A stretch of DNA of 46,928 nt, taken from the NCBI GenBank assembly GCA_017559445.1, contig JAFYSJ010000033.1, positions 1 through 46,928 on the forward strand, written 5' to 3'. The translations under genes were made by a program, and so were the position numbers. Of the stretch, positions 1-9,683 are shown one piece after another. Under the pieces are notes generated by a model, which saw only the letters and a list, made by a program, of their open reading frames with translations, did no database searches and was not told the origin of the DNA. Within the stretch, counting starts at the first letter, position 1. Every line of letters starts with the position of its first letter. Source of the DNA: Clostridia bacterium (lineage in GTDB: Bacteria > Bacillota > Clostridia > RGIG7378).

Positions 1-102
1 CACTTTCAGTTTAATAAAAGTTCTTGTTTTGCACTGTTTATTTTTCAAGTTTCAACCGCTTGTCTCAGGCGTTCGTTACCGTTCGCTCGCGACAGCTTGC
101 AT
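1..102 (-). other. rRNA operon leader (5' part), running out of the window
   Basis: This stretch lies just downstream of a strong rRNA-type promoter on the minus strand. It contains a GC-rich inverted segment (about 56-97) followed by an A-rich stretch with a CTTGAAAA-like motif, as is typical ahead of 16S rRNA in Firmicutes. No protein-coding gene is visible. In Bacillus-like origin regions an rRNA operon follows gyrA, so I infer that a 16S rRNA gene starts just left of position 1. The rRNA itself is not in the window. Confidence 0.6.
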
Positions 103-131
103 ATAATACCACCCTGAAATACCTCTGTCAA
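103..131 (-). promoter_or_regulatory. Strong sigma-A promoter, probably of an rRNA operon
   Basis: On the minus strand there is TTGACA (126-131), exactly 17 bases, then TATTAT (103-108). Upstream of the -35 (about 132-165) is a run of A and T tracts that looks like an UP element. A consensus -35, ideal spacing, an A/T UP element and a GC-rich start of the transcript are together the hallmark of rRNA promoters. Confidence 0.75.
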
Positions 132-162
132 CACCTTTTTTAAAAAATTTTTTAAGAAATTT

Positions 163-200
163 AAAAGGCCGAAACGCCCTGTTTTCAAGGCTTTCCGGCC
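163..200 (-). terminator. Intrinsic terminator of gyrA
   Basis: Read on the minus strand, GGCCG at the base pairs with CGGCC, with an inner AAAGCC/GGGCGTTT stem and a small loop, followed by TTTT. It lies 43 bases after the gyrA stop and directly upstream of the rRNA-type promoter, so it separates the two units. Confidence 0.8.
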
Positions 201-243
201 ATTTAATACTTTTGTGTTAGTGGTTATATTTCAAACACTACAT

Positions 244-2775
244 CTATTCTTCAGTAGTCTCAGAAGGCTCCTGAACCTGTGTTTCTTCGCTAGAATTTCC
301 TTCTCCAGGAAGTTCTTCATCAGGCTCCTTATCTGCTCTAGCAACGCCTACAATGTTTGCGTCGTCGCCAACTCTCATAACAGAAACACCCAAAGCTGCT
401 CTCTTATATACATTAATATCAGATGCAGCCATACGGATAATTGTACCATCGTCACAGATGAGCATTACGTCATCATCCTCACCAACAAGTACAGCACCTG
501 CTAAGAGACCTGTCTTATCTCTAAGATCTCCAGTAGTAACACCCTTACCACCACGTGTCTGAACTCTGTACTCAGATACTGGAACTCTCTTGCCGAATCC
601 CTTCTCTGTTACAACAAGCATCTTCTGGTCATCGGAAGTTACAACATTCATGGAAATTACGCTATCGCCTTCCTCAAGGAGAATACCTCTTACGCCCTGA
701 GATACACGTCCGATAGGTCTAACGTCACCGTTATCGAATCTGATACACTGGCCGTTCTTAGTTGTAATAATAATGTCGCACTCGCCACCATTAACTGCAA
801 CGCCAACAAGAGAGTCCTCATCTCTAAGAGCAATAGCCAAAAGACCACTCTTACGAATGTTAGAATACTCTGACATAGGAGTCTTCTTAATGATACCCTG
901 CTTTGTTACCAATGTAAGGTACATATCATCACTGAATTCCTCTGGCAAGTTGAGTACTGCTGTAACTGTTTCTCCACCCTCAAGCTGAAGAAGGTTAACA
1001 ATAGCCATACCCTTTGCCTGACGGCTACCCTCTGGAATCTGGTAAGCCTTAAGCTTAAATACACGACCTCTAGTTGTGAAGAACAACAACATATCGTGGC
1101 TAGAGCAAACCATAATATCCTTAACAAAGTCATTTTCTTTAGTTGTCATACCGGCAACGCCCTTACCACCACGACGCTGAGCTCTGTATGTGTCTGTAGG
1201 AAGTCTCTTAACGTAACCTGCGTTGGACATTGTTACTACAACAGCCTCTTCGTTGATCAAATCATCAATGTCAATCTCGCCCTCGTAAGGAACAATCTTG
1301 GTGCGACGAGCATCACCAAACTTCTTGCGGATAACCTCAAGCTCATCCAGGATAATCTGCTCAACCTTAGTAATGTCAGCCAAAATGCCTCTAAGTCTAG
1401 CAATTGTTTCCTGGAGCTCTGCATACTCGCGACGAATGGAGTCAACCTCAAGGTTTGTCAAACGACCCAAAGTCATATCAACAATATGCTGTGCCTGTAC
1501 GTCGGAGAAACCAAATCTCTCAATCAAGTTTGCCTTAGCCTCTGGTACGTTCTTGGATCCACGGATAATGCGAATAACCTCATCAAGGTTATCAACTGCA
1601 AGCATATAACCCTCCAAAATGTAGGCTCTAGCCAATGCCTTGTCCAACTCGTACTGAGTTCTACGTCGAATAACATCTCTCTGATGCTCAACGTAGTACT
1701 CGAGAAGCTGCTTAATATTCAAAACCTTAGGCTCAAGCTTACCGCCCTCTGCTGGAACGATAGCAAGCATGTTAGCACTAAAGGAAACCTGCAAATCTGT
1801 ATGCTTATAAAGCTGGTTAAGAATAACCTGTGGGTTAGCATCTCTACGAAGCTCGATATTGATGCGAACCTCATGCTCACGGTCAGACTCGTCAAGAATA
1901 TTTGTAATACCCTCAATGCTCTTTTCCTTAGCAAGTTCTGCAATACGTCCAATAAGACGAGCCTTGTTAACGCCGTAAGGAAGTTCGCTAACCATAATGG
2001 AGGACTTGCCATTAGCGTGCTGCTCAATCTCACACTCAGAACGAACGATCATCTTACCGTGGCCTGTGCGATATGCCTCGCGGATACCCATCTTACCGAG
2101 GATGTTTGCTCCTGTTGGGAAGTCAGGTCCCTTAATAACTGTCATAAGCTCATCTGTGGAGCACTCAGGATTCTCCAACAACATACGGATACCGTCAATA
2201 ACCTCGCCCAAGTTGTGAGGAGGAATGTTAGATGCCATACCTACGGCAATACCATTAGTACCGTTAACCAAAAGGTTGGGGAATCTAGCTGGGAATACAG
2301 AAGGTTCCATTTCGTGCTCATCATAGTTAGGACGGAAGTCTACAGTATCCTTCTTAATATCTCCCATAAGCTCAAGGGAGATTTTAGCAAGTCTAGCCTC
2401 AGTGTATCGAGCAGCAGCTGGCGGGTCACCGTCTCTAGAACCGAAGTTACCCTGTCCATCTACCAAGGGATATCTCATAGAGAAATCCTGGCCCATACGA
2501 ACCAAACTGTCGTAAATAGCTGCGTCACCGTGGGGGTGATACTTACCTTGTACGTTACCTACTGTAGCCATACACTTACGGTATGCCTTGTCAGGTGTGA
2601 AACCCATATCCAACATGGAGTACAAGATACGTCTGTGAACAGGCTTCATACCATCACGAACGTCAGGAAGAGCTCTATCAATAATTACGCTCATGGCGTA
2701 CTCGATAAAGGACTTCTTCATCTCGGTCTCAATTTCTATGGGAATAATGTTGCCAACCTTCTCGATATATTCCAT
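244..2775 (-). CDS. gyrA: DNA gyrase subunit A
   Basis: GyrA is the DNA breakage-reunion subunit of the type II topoisomerase that introduces negative supercoils; its partner GyrB is at 19671-21614. The N-terminal winged-helix region carries the AARYTEAR motif with catalytic Tyr124. The C-terminal beta-pinwheel carries the GyrA box QRRGGKG, and a related QTRGGKG repeat lies further on. At 843 residues with an acidic Glu/Ser-rich tail it is full length. The ATG is preceded by AGAGAGGAT. In the quinolone-determining region the residue matching E. coli Ser83 is Ala85, while Asp89 matches Asp87. The gene is separated from gyrB by about 17 kb, whereas many Firmicutes have gyrB-gyrA adjacent. A promoter with an unusual early hairpin lies upstream (2818-2890). 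Confidence 0.98.
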   Translation of the reverse strand: MEYIEKVGNIIPIEIETEMKKSFIEYAMSVIIDRALPDVRDGMKPVHRRILYSMLDMGFTPDKAYRKCMATVGNVQGKYHPHGDAAIYDSLVRMGQDFSMRYPLVDGQGNFGSRDGDPPAAARYTEARLAKISLELMGDIKKDTVDFRPNYDEHEMEPSVFPARFPNLLVNGTNGIAVGMASNIPPHNLGEVIDGIRMLLENPECSTDELMTVIKGPDFPTGANILGKMGIREAYRTGHGKMIVRSECEIEQHANGKSSIMVSELPYGVNKARLIGRIAELAKEKSIEGITNILDESDREHEVRINIELRRDANPQVILNQLYKHTDLQVSFSANMLAIVPAEGGKLEPKVLNIKQLLEYYVEHQRDVIRRRTQYELDKALARAYILEGYMLAVDNLDEVIRIIRGSKNVPEAKANLIERFGFSDVQAQHIVDMTLGRLTNLEVDSIRREYAELQETIARLRGILADITKVEQIILDELEVIRKKFGDARRTKIVPYEGEIDIDDLINEEAVVVTMSNAGYVKRLPTDTYRAQRRGGKGVAGMTTKENDFVKDIMVCSSHDMLLFFTTRGRVFKLKAYQIPEGSRQAKGMAIVNLLQLEGGETVTAVLNLPEEFSDDMYLTLVTKQGIIKKTPMSEYSNIRKSGLLAIALRDEDSLVGVAVNGGECDIIITTKNGQCIRFDNGDVRPIGRVSQGVRGILLEEGDSVISMNVVTSDDQKMLVVTEKGFGKRVPVSEYRVQTRGGKGVTTGDLRDKTGLLAGAVLVGEDDDVMLICDDGTIIRMAASDINVYKRAALGVSVMRVGDDANIVGVARADKEPDEELPGEGNSSEETQVQEPSETTEE

Positions 2776-2817
2776 ATAAATCCTCTCTAATTAAACTCTA
2801 GCGGGTTGCTACTATCC

Positions 2818-2851
2818 TAAAAAAAGCGCAGACTGCCGCAACAGCCTGCGC
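2818..2851 (-). terminator. Hairpin plus U-tract between the gyrA promoter and gyrA
   Basis: On the minus strand GCGCAG pairs with CTGCGC, with an inner GCTG/CAGT stem and a TTGCGG loop, followed by seven T residues. It could be the terminator of the deoC operon, whose stop is about 160 bases upstream. It also lies immediately downstream of a good promoter (2862-2890), so it would be the first structure made in the gyrA transcript. The loop GTTGC can pair with GCAAC about 20 bases further on. Shape is certain, role is open. Confidence 0.75.
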
Positions 2852-2861
2852 ATGTATACAA

Positions 2862-2890
2862 ATTATACCATCAAAGGATGTGTTTTTCAA
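2862..2890 (-). promoter_or_regulatory. Putative gyrA promoter
   Basis: TTGAAA (2885-2890), 17 bases, TATAAT (2862-2867) on the minus strand, with TGG just before the -10 (extended -10). The inferred start near 2855 is only a few bases before the hairpin at 2818-2851. No better promoter is seen between that hairpin and gyrA. Confidence 0.7.
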
Positions 2891-3010
2891 GAATTCGCCT
2901 TCTAAGGGCAAATTTTTAGGTCCTAGACCACATTTGCCAAAAGACATGTCGCGAGTTTCCTGATTAAAATCTAGCTTAAACAGCTTTTATGCCCGTTTTT
3001 GAGCCTCTGT

Positions 3011-3664
3011 TTATTGCTGCTCCTTAACAATCTTTACGATTTTGCTTGTTCCAAGGCGATCTGCGCCCATATCTAAGAACATCTGGCCATCTTCGAGAGA
3101 TGAAATGCCACCAGCTGCCTTAATCTTAACCTTAGGACCTACGTGCTTTGCAAAAATCTCGATATCATGAGGTGTAGCTCCACTTGTGGAAAAGCCTGTG
3201 GATGTCTTAATGTAGTCTGCACCAGCCTCTGTTACGATTTCACACATACGAATCTTTTCTTCGTCTGTCAAAAGGCATGTTTCAATTATAACCTTAAGAA
3301 CTCTGTCGCCGCAAAGCTGCTTGAGAGATGCTATTTCCCTCTCAACATCCTTCCAAAGGCCTTCCTTTACCCAACCCAAGTTAATAACCATGTCGATTTC
3401 GTCTGCACCATTCTGAAGTGCCTCGGATGTCTCAAATGCCTTAATAGGTGTTGTGTTGTAACCATTGGGGAAACCAATAACTGTGCAGATCTTAACTCTG
3501 CCCTGGGCATAGTCTGCAGCCTGTCTTACAAATGAAGGTGGAATACATACAGATGCTGTCTCATACTTAATTCCATCGTCAATGATAGCCTTAATCTGCT
3601 CCCATGTAGCTGTCTGTGCCAACAAGGTGTGGTCAACGTGGTGCAACATTTCTTTAACGTTCAT
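3011..3664 (-). CDS. deoC: Deoxyribose-phosphate aldolase
   Basis: DeoC splits 2-deoxyribose-5-phosphate into glyceraldehyde-3-phosphate and acetaldehyde in deoxynucleoside breakdown; it is a cytosolic class I aldolase. The Schiff-base lysine is in DYIKTSTGF (Lys153), the proton-relay lysine in VKIKAAGG (Lys182), and the catalytic Asp in DEIDMVIN. At 217 residues it has the usual bacterial length. It starts two bases after the stop of the ABC exporter gene and is probably the last gene of that operon. Other deo genes (deoA, deoB, deoD) are not nearby, so its place in the operon looks incidental. Confidence 0.95.
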   Translation of the reverse strand: MNVKEMLHHVDHTLLAQTATWEQIKAIIDDGIKYETASVCIPPSFVRQAADYAQGRVKICTVIGFPNGYNTTPIKAFETSEALQNGADEIDMVINLGWVKEGLWKDVEREIASLKQLCGDRVLKVIIETCLLTDEEKIRMCEIVTEAGADYIKTSTGFSTSGATPHDIEIFAKHVGPKVKIKAAGGISSLEDGQMFLDMGADRLGTSKIVKIVKEQQ

Positions 3665-3666
3665 TT

Positions 3667-5442
3667 TTATTCCTCCCTAAACTGGTATCTATAGAGACCG
3701 GCGTAGATGCCGTCCTGTGCCATAAGCTCCTCGTGGTTGCCTCTCTCTGCAACGCCTCTCTCGTCGATAACGATGATTTCGTCGGCTTTCTTAACTGTGG
3801 AAAGTCTGTGGGCTACGATAATCTCAGTTCTGCCCTTACCAAGCTCCTCCAAGGAAGACTGTATCTGCATTTCTGTTGCATTATCCAAAGCAGATGTGGC
3901 CTCGTCCAAAATAAGGATTGGGGGATTCTTAAGGAATGCTCGAGCAATGGAAATTCTCTGCTTCTGTCCGCCACTGAGCTTAACGCCTCTCTCGCCAACA
4001 TTTGTGTCATATCCATCTGGTAATGTCATAACATAATCATGGATATTTGCTCTGCGTGCTGCCTCCTCAATTTCTTCCTGGGAAGCATTGAAGTTACCGT
4101 AAGCGATATTCTCACGGATTGTGCCATTAAAGAGGAAAACGTCCTGTGCAACAATACCGATGTTTGCACGGAGGGAGTCTCTTGTCATGCCCTTTATATC
4201 CATGTCATCAATCAAAATACGTCCACCGCTAATTTCGTAGAATCGTGGAATCAAGTGACAAAGAGTTGTTTTGCCGCCACCAGAGGGGCCAACCAAAGCA
4301 ACAGTTTTGCCTGCATCAATTTCAATATTAAGGTTATGTATCAAAAGCTTGTCGTCACCGATAGTTTCCTGATCTCTGTAGTCGAAACAAACATCCTCGA
4401 ATCTAATTGTGCCGTTTACCTTACCAACATCAACTGCATCAGGCTCGTCTTTTTCTTCGGGCTCATCCATAAGGTTCAAGAAACGCTCAAATCCTGTGGA
4501 TCCTTCCTGTACCTGCTCAAAGAGACCAACCAACATGTTGATAGGTCTAAGGAAGCTGTGGATGTAAAGCAAGAATGCAGTGAAGGCACCAATTGTAATT
4601 ACACCCTTATAAAGGAAGATACCGCCACCAACAATTGCCATAAGGTAAAGCAAGTCCATAAGGAAAGTCATACCGGAATGGAACTGGCCCATGGACTTAT
4701 ATCTATAGGAAGATGCCTCAACAAACTGGCCGTTGATATTGTCGAACTTAGAAAGCTCGTGATCTCTTGTTGTGTAAGCACGGGAAACTCTGATGCCGCT
4801 AACAGAATTGTTAATGTCAGCGTTCATTTCAGCAGTCTTTTTGCGGCAGCTGGAAAATGCATCGTGCATACGCTTACGCATAATGAGGGCAAAGATAACA
4901 ATAATCGGAACAAATGCAAAGATGATCAAAGTAAGCTGCCAACACTTCTGAACTAAAATGATGAAAGAACCGATCATCATAATGCCAGCCAAGAAGAAGT
5001 TCTCGGGTGCATGGTGGGCTAGCTCAGATACGTCGAAGAGGTCGTTGTAAACCTTGGACATAATTGTACCTGTCTCGTTGTCGTCGTAGTACTTAAGTGG
5101 CAACTTCTGCAGGTGATGGAAAACATCATGACGCATTGCGCCCTGCATTCTTGTACCGATAACGTGGCCCTGGTATGCGATGAACATGTTACAGAACATC
5201 TTTACTACATATATAAGTAATAAGAGTCCGCCCAAGAGAAGGATTGTCTTGAGAATGCTTTCTGCAGTCAATGCGCCTGTGCCCTCTGCAAGTCCCTCAC
5301 AGCTATCAATAATTTTTTCTGCCACAGAAGGGTAAACCAAATCGATGATTGATACGATAAGCGCACAGATCATGTCGATGGAGAACAACTTCATATGTGG
5401 TCTATAGTAACGAATAAACCTTCTAATCATGGATAACTTCAT
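3667..5442 (-). CDS. ABC exporter, fused membrane and ATPase domains (MsbA/MDR type)
   Basis: A 591-residue half-transporter that would work as a dimer in the membrane and export a lipid, drug or peptide; the substrate cannot be told from sequence. Residues about 1-310 form a six-helix type I exporter domain. The ATPase domain follows, with GPSGGGKTT (Walker A), LSGGQKQR (signature), [12 protein letters not shown] (Walker B) and a switch histidine in VAHRLST. The ATG has AAAGGG upstream and lies inside the end of the FAD dehydrogenase gene (20-base overlap), which implies translational coupling. No second half-transporter gene is adjacent, which favours a homodimer. Confidence 0.93.
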   Translation of the reverse strand: MKLSMIRRFIRYYRPHMKLFSIDMICALIVSIIDLVYPSVAEKIIDSCEGLAEGTGALTAESILKTILLLGGLLLLIYVVKMFCNMFIAYQGHVIGTRMQGAMRHDVFHHLQKLPLKYYDDNETGTIMSKVYNDLFDVSELAHHAPENFFLAGIMMIGSFIILVQKCWQLTLIIFAFVPIIVIFALIMRKRMHDAFSSCRKKTAEMNADINNSVSGIRVSRAYTTRDHELSKFDNINGQFVEASSYRYKSMGQFHSGMTFLMDLLYLMAIVGGGIFLYKGVITIGAFTAFLLYIHSFLRPINMLVGLFEQVQEGSTGFERFLNLMDEPEEKDEPDAVDVGKVNGTIRFEDVCFDYRDQETIGDDKLLIHNLNIEIDAGKTVALVGPSGGGKTTLCHLIPRFYEISGGRILIDDMDIKGMTRDSLRANIGIVAQDVFLFNGTIRENIAYGNFNASQEEIEEAARRANIHDYVMTLPDGYDTNVGERGVKLSGGQKQRISIARAFLKNPPILILDEATSALDNATEMQIQSSLEELGKGRTEIIVAHRLSTVKKADEIIVIDERGVAERGNHEELMAQDGIYAGLYRYQFREE

Positions 5443-7018
5443 TGTCTAATCCCTTTCTTGCTAATGCCACATACTCTGCGGCCTTAATTCCGTCCATTGC
5501 TGCAGAGGTAATTCCTCCTGCATATCCCGCTCCTTCTCCCGTTGGGAAAAGGCCCTTAATATTTACTGCCTGTCCATTACTGTCCCTATCAATACGAACT
5601 GGCGAGCTTGTTCTGGCCTCCACGCCTGCCAAAATGGCATCTGGTCTATCAAAGCCCTTGATTCTGTGGGAACCAAAATAAGTTACTGCATTAATAATAT
5701 CTTTTTCGAGGTGTCCTGGCAAAATACCCCTCAAATTGGCAAATTTCCATGTTCCCCTAAAGGCCGGGTTAACTTGTCCAAGTTTTTTGGTTTCCTTAGA
5801 CTGCTTGTAGTCCCCAAAGGTCTGAGTTGGAATGTCTCCTTCTGCAACCTCATATGCCTTTTGCTCCATTTTACGCTGGAACTCGATACCTGCTAAAGGA
5901 CCATCTCCCTCATAATCCTCTGGCCTTACTGAAACAACTATTGCACTGTTAGCATTTTCGCCATCTCTCTGACTGTAACTCATGCCGTTAACACACAATC
6001 TACCTGATTCGGAAGATGAGTTAACCACGTATCCGCCTGGGCACATACAGAAACTATATACTCCACGACCCTCTGGCGTGTTGTATGTAAGCTTATACGG
6101 AGCGGGACCAACGATTTCTGGTTTTTCCTGTCCATACAAAGCCTTGTTAATCTGTGTCTGTGGATGCTGGATTCTAAGTCCGCAGGCAAAAGGCTTAGCA
6201 GTCATGGTTACGCCCTGATCGTACAGTGTGTAGTATGTATCTCTAGCGCTATGACCAATGGCCAAGACAACTGCATCTGTTTCGTAATATGCTTTAGATG
6301 TCTTTACGCCTGTTACATATCCATTTTCTATGCTAAGCTGGAGCATCTTTTCGTTGAAATGAATCTCTCCGCCTAATTTTTCAATGAGATTACGAATTTG
6401 AGGAACGATCTGTCGTAATTTGTCAGTTCCTACATGGGGCATAGCGTCAATCAAAATGTCAGGGGATGCGCCGAACTCAACCAATGTCTCCAACACAAAC
6501 TTGTTACGACCTGTGGCGTCCTTGGTGTTTGTGTTAAGCTTTCCGTCTGAAAAAGCTCCTGCACCACCTTCGCCAAACTGTACATTTGACATTGGATTAA
6601 GGTTTCCTGTGTGCCAAAAATCCATTACCTGCTGGGTGCGAGTTTCCATATCAGCGCCCTGCTCAATTACGATGGGCTTCATACCCTGCTTTGCCATAAC
6701 CAGTGCTGCGAAAATACCCGCAGGTCCAAAACCTATAACAATTGGCCTTGGTCCATCTGGAATATTTTCCACAGGGAACTTGTACTCCACGGGAGTTACC
6801 TTAGTTACTCTGTTATTGGTCTGAATCTGATCCTCATCAGGAACCTCCACATCTACTGTATAGCAATAGAAGATACCTTCTCTTGCGTCGATGCTACGTC
6901 TAACAATTGAAACAGTCACAGGTGCATCCTTAGGCAAGCGCAAAATACTCCTAACAGCAGCTTCCATTCTGTGCTGGGAGTGACCTGGCTTAAGTTTTAC
7001 CTGACTGATTCTAATCAT
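5423..7018 (-). CDS. FAD-dependent dehydrogenase (COG2509 type)
   Basis: A 531-residue flavoprotein. A short N-terminal domain (about 1-90) precedes a dinucleotide-binding fold, VIGFGPAGIFAALVMAKQG, that binds FAD. The C-terminal part carries GEGAGYAGGITSAAMDG, as in uncharacterised NAD(P)/FAD-dependent oxidoreductases of this group. The substrate is unknown. Distant relatives include BaiN-like and other clostridial flavoproteins, but nothing here supports a specific reaction. It follows rlmH by two bases and overlaps the ABC exporter gene, so the genes are probably co-transcribed. Confidence 0.88.
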   Translation of the reverse strand: MIRISQVKLKPGHSQHRMEAAVRSILRLPKDAPVTVSIVRRSIDAREGIFYCYTVDVEVPDEDQIQTNNRVTKVTPVEYKFPVENIPDGPRPIVIGFGPAGIFAALVMAKQGMKPIVIEQGADMETRTQQVMDFWHTGNLNPMSNVQFGEGGAGAFSDGKLNTNTKDATGRNKFVLETLVEFGASPDILIDAMPHVGTDKLRQIVPQIRNLIEKLGGEIHFNEKMLQLSIENGYVTGVKTSKAYYETDAVVLAIGHSARDTYYTLYDQGVTMTAKPFACGLRIQHPQTQINKALYGQEKPEIVGPAPYKLTYNTPEGRGVYSFCMCPGGYVVNSSSESGRLCVNGMSYSQRDGENANSAIVVSVRPEDYEGDGPLAGIEFQRKMEQKAYEVAEGDIPTQTFGDYKQSKETKKLGQVNPAFRGTWKFANLRGILPGHLEKDIINAVTYFGSHRIKGFDRPDAILAGVEARTSSPVRIDRDSNGQAVNIKGLFPTGEGAGYAGGITSAAMDGIKAAEYVALARKGLDNEVIHD

Positions 7019-7020
7019 GA

Positions 7021-7503
7021 TTACCTGTGATATGGACGGTGGTTAATAATCGTCTCCGCCCTATAGATTTGCTCGACCAGAATCATTCTGGCCATCTGAT
7101 GTGTAAATGTCATCTGGGACATGGAAATGGCTTCGTTTGCTCTATCCAAAACGGATTTGTGAATACCAAGGGAGCCCCCAATAACAAAAGCAACCTTAGA
7201 AAAACCTCTATTTGCCAAGTTTGTAAGCTTTTCTGCCAAACCTTCACTGGAAATTGGCTTGCCCTTTACGTCTAGAGCGATTACGTATGCGCCATTGGGA
7301 ATAGCTGCCAAAATCTTGGCTGCCTCCGTTTCCATGATTTTCTTAACTTCTCCGGGAGTTGGATTGGAAGGAATCTTTTCGTCCGGAAGCTCCTTAATCT
7401 GGAGATTGCAAAATGCGGACGCTCTCTTGCGAAACTCCTGCACACCTTCGCTATAATACTTTTCCTTCATGGAGCCCACGGCAATTATTTCAATTGTTTG
7501 CAT
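7021..7503 (-). CDS. rlmH: 23S rRNA pseudouridine-1915 N3-methyltransferase
   Basis: RlmH is a SPOUT methyltransferase that uses S-adenosylmethionine to methylate pseudouridine 1915 in helix 69 of 23S rRNA, acting on the assembled 70S ribosome. The 160-residue protein has the usual length. It contains VIALDVKGK, the knotted SAM-binding part FVIGGSLG, and the family-specific C-terminus ending RPYHR. It overlaps the 3' end of the metallo-hydrolase gene by 14 bases. The pairing of a WalJ-type hydrolase and rlmH near the origin is also seen in Bacillus. Confidence 0.96.
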   Translation of the reverse strand: MQTIEIIAVGSMKEKYYSEGVQEFRKRASAFCNLQIKELPDEKIPSNPTPGEVKKIMETEAAKILAAIPNGAYVIALDVKGKPISSEGLAEKLTNLANRGFSKVAFVIGGSLGIHKSVLDRANEAISMSQMTFTHQMARMILVEQIYRAETIINHRPYHR

Positions 7504-8299
7504 ATGGAATACATACCGTCCTTCCTGGGCCTTCTCTGGAGGCGACCTCCAAGGAAATATCCTTATTTACATCGACTCCGCCATTTTTGAGCACTGTCTC
7601 AGCTGTCATTCTAGCAATGTCGGGGTAATTATTTTCTTTAGACAAATGGCCCAAAATAAAGTGCTTAGTGCCATCCTGTGTAAGTCTCAAAACATTGGCG
7701 GCCGCATCGTCATTAGAAAGATGTCCGTGGTCGCTGATGATTCGCTGCTTAAGATAGTATGGGTATGGTCCACACTGCAACATGCCAACATCATGGTTGG
7801 ATTCAAGTAAAACTGCATTAGATCCCTTGATTTTTTCGTACAAGGACTCACTCACATTTCCAATATCGGTACAAACTGTCACCTTGTTGTCCCTGTCGTA
7901 TACTGAATAAAACTGTGGATCTGCGGAGTCGTGAGGTGTGGAGAATGCCTGAATCTCCAGAGAACCTATATGTACTGTGTGGCCGTCGTCCTCAATGGGC
8001 ATTTGCATCTCAGGTGCAATCTTTCCAATCTGGGGTCTCATGTGAAGCCAAGTAAGTCTATTGGCATAAATCGGTATACCAAGCTTGCGACTTATGATAC
8101 CAACACCTTTAACGTGATCACCATGCTCGTGTGAAACAAAGATTGCCTTAAGCTTTGAGGCATCTTTGCCTGCCTGTTCCAAGGCATTAAGAATGCGGCT
8201 GCCACTGACACCCGCATCTATGAGAATGGCAGAATCATCATTTCCCACATAGATGCAGTTGCCACTGCTACCACTATATAGACTGCATAATTCTGTCAT
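7490..8299 (-). CDS. Metallo-beta-lactamase-fold hydrolase, YycJ/WalJ family
   Basis: A 269-residue MBL-fold protein with the metal-binding motif HEHGDH and an N-terminal YSGSSGNC stretch characteristic of the YycJ/WalJ group. Relatives are proposed 5'-3' exonucleases acting in DNA repair or in coordinating division with replication; the activity of this one is inferred only from family. The walRK two-component genes that accompany walJ in Bacillus are absent here. It lies between murA (18-base gap) and rlmH (overlap). Confidence 0.9.
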   Translation of the reverse strand: MTELCSLYSGSSGNCIYVGNDDSAILIDAGVSGSRILNALEQAGKDASKLKAIFVSHEHGDHVKGVGIISRKLGIPIYANRLTWLHMRPQIGKIAPEMQMPIEDDGHTVHIGSLEIQAFSTPHDSADPQFYSVYDRDNKVTVCTDIGNVSESLYEKIKGSNAVLLESNHDVGMLQCGPYPYYLKQRIISDHGHLSNDDAAANVLRLTQDGTKHFILGHLSKENNYPDIARMTAETVLKNGGVDVNKDISLEVASREGPGRTVCIPYANN

Positions 8300-8317
8300 T
8301 AGTATTTCCTCTATTTA

Positions 8318-9583
8318 TTAATCGTCTACTCTTTCGATATCTGCACCAAGGTGCTTGAACTTGTCTACCAAGTTCTCGTATCCTCTGTCGATGTACTTTA
8401 CGCCAGAGATAGCTGTTGTGCCCTGTGCGCAAAGGCCTGCAATAACCAAAGCAGCGCCAGCTCTAAGGTCGCTTGCACTAACTGGTGCACCCGTAAGTCC
8501 CTCGCCACCATGAATAACAGCAACTGGGCAGTTTACGTCGATGTTTGCTCCCATTCTGTTAAGCTCATTGGCGTACTGGAATCTAGTGAGCCAAACTGTT
8601 TCCTTAATTGTGCTATCACCCTGTGCCTGTGTAAGCAATGTTGCCATCTGAGGGTGAAGGTCTGTGGGGAAGCCCGGGTAAGGCATAGTCTTAATAACAG
8701 CTCTACCGAGAGGCCACTCCTTGGGGAAAACGTGAATGTAGTCATCGCCTGTGTCAATGCCAACGCCCATTTCCTCAAGCTTAGCTGTCAAAGACTCCAT
8801 GTGCTTAGGAATAACGTTGCGAATGAAAACATTACCACGAGTTGCGGCTGCAGCAATCATAAATGTGCCTGCCTCAATCATGTCCTGAATAATTGTATAA
8901 GATGTATGGCCCTTAAGCTCGCTAACGCCAGTAATCTTAATAACGTCTGTACCTGCGCCTCTAATCTTAGCGCCCATGTTGTTAAGGAAGTTGGCAAGGT
9001 CAACAATATGTGGCTCCTTAGCAGCATTTTCGATAGTTGTGCTACCTGTTGCTCTAACAGCAGCAAGCATAATATTAACTGTAGCGCCTACGCTAACTGT
9101 ATCCAAGTAAATGGATGCACCCTTAAGTCCGTTAGGTGCTTCAACAAAAAGCTTACCATACTCCTGACGAACTACTGCACCCAAAGCCTCAAAGCCCTTG
9201 ATGTGCAAGTCGATTGGTCTCTCACCAAAGTTGCATCCTCCGGGAAGTGCAACAACTGCCTTACCAAATCTGGAAAGGAGTGCGCCTGCAAAATAAATGG
9301 ATGCGCGAATGTTAGACATCTCATCATCTGTGAAATCATGCGTTGCCAATGCGCGTGTATCAATAGTAACTGTATTGTTAGAGTGGTGCTTCCACTCCAT
9401 ACCTTTTTTTGTAAAAATAGTCTCGATGCAATCGATATCTGTAATGTCAGGAATATTCTCCAGGTTGTATACGCCTGCCTGAATAATAGTTGCAGGAAGC
9501 ACTGCCACAGCTGCATTCTTAAATCCGCCAACGAAAACGTTACCTGCCAATGAGCTGGGTCCCTGAATAATAAGCTTTTCCAT
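8318..9583 (-). CDS. murA: UDP-N-acetylglucosamine 1-carboxyvinyltransferase
   Basis: MurA transfers enolpyruvate from PEP to UDP-GlcNAc, the first committed step of peptidoglycan synthesis, in the cytosol. Lys22-Asn23 (FKNAA) and the catalytic Cys117 in PGGCNFGERPIDLH are present, so fosfomycin sensitivity through this Cys would be expected. I chose the ATG of MEKLII because the family starts there; the extra 15 residues possible upstream (to 9628) are not family-like and run into a terminator stem. The 421-residue product is full length. It follows the LtaS-like gene after a terminator. Confidence 0.95.
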   Translation of the reverse strand: MEKLIIQGPSSLAGNVFVGGFKNAAVAVLPATIIQAGVYNLENIPDITDIDCIETIFTKKGMEWKHHSNNTVTIDTRALATHDFTDDEMSNIRASIYFAGALLSRFGKAVVALPGGCNFGERPIDLHIKGFEALGAVVRQEYGKLFVEAPNGLKGASIYLDTVSVGATVNIMLAAVRATGSTTIENAAKEPHIVDLANFLNNMGAKIRGAGTDVIKITGVSELKGHTSYTIIQDMIEAGTFMIAAAATRGNVFIRNVIPKHMESLTAKLEEMGVGIDTGDDYIHVFPKEWPLGRAVIKTMPYPGFPTDLHPQMATLLTQAQGDSTIKETVWLTRFQYANELNRMGANIDVNCPVAVIHGGEGLTGAPVSASDLRAGAALVIAGLCAQGTTAISGVKYIDRGYENLVDKFKHLGADIERVDD

Positions 9584-9619
9584 ACTAAAAACCTGCCTTA
9601 ATCTAGTTAAATGCACAAC

Positions 9620-9648
9620 AAAAAACAAGTGCTGAGTACACTTGTTTT
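9620..9648 (-). terminator. Terminator after the LtaS-like gene
   Basis: AAAACAAGTG (9622-9631) pairs with CACTTGTTTT (9639-9648) around a seven-base loop. On the minus strand the stem is followed by a T-rich run. It ends the yabP-yabQ-divIC-LtaS-like unit and lies just before murA. Confidence 0.75.
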
Positions 9649-9683
9649 GATTTTATCATTATTTTGCAATTATGAATAGTATA

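Noticed and set aside
1096-2790. 564-codon open frame opposite gyrA, and similar long frames opposite the ABC exporter (4039-4956) and murA (8351-9553)
   Set aside because: They mirror well-supported genes, lack ribosome binding sites and family features, and are rich in Asn, Cys and Thr as expected of antisense frames.
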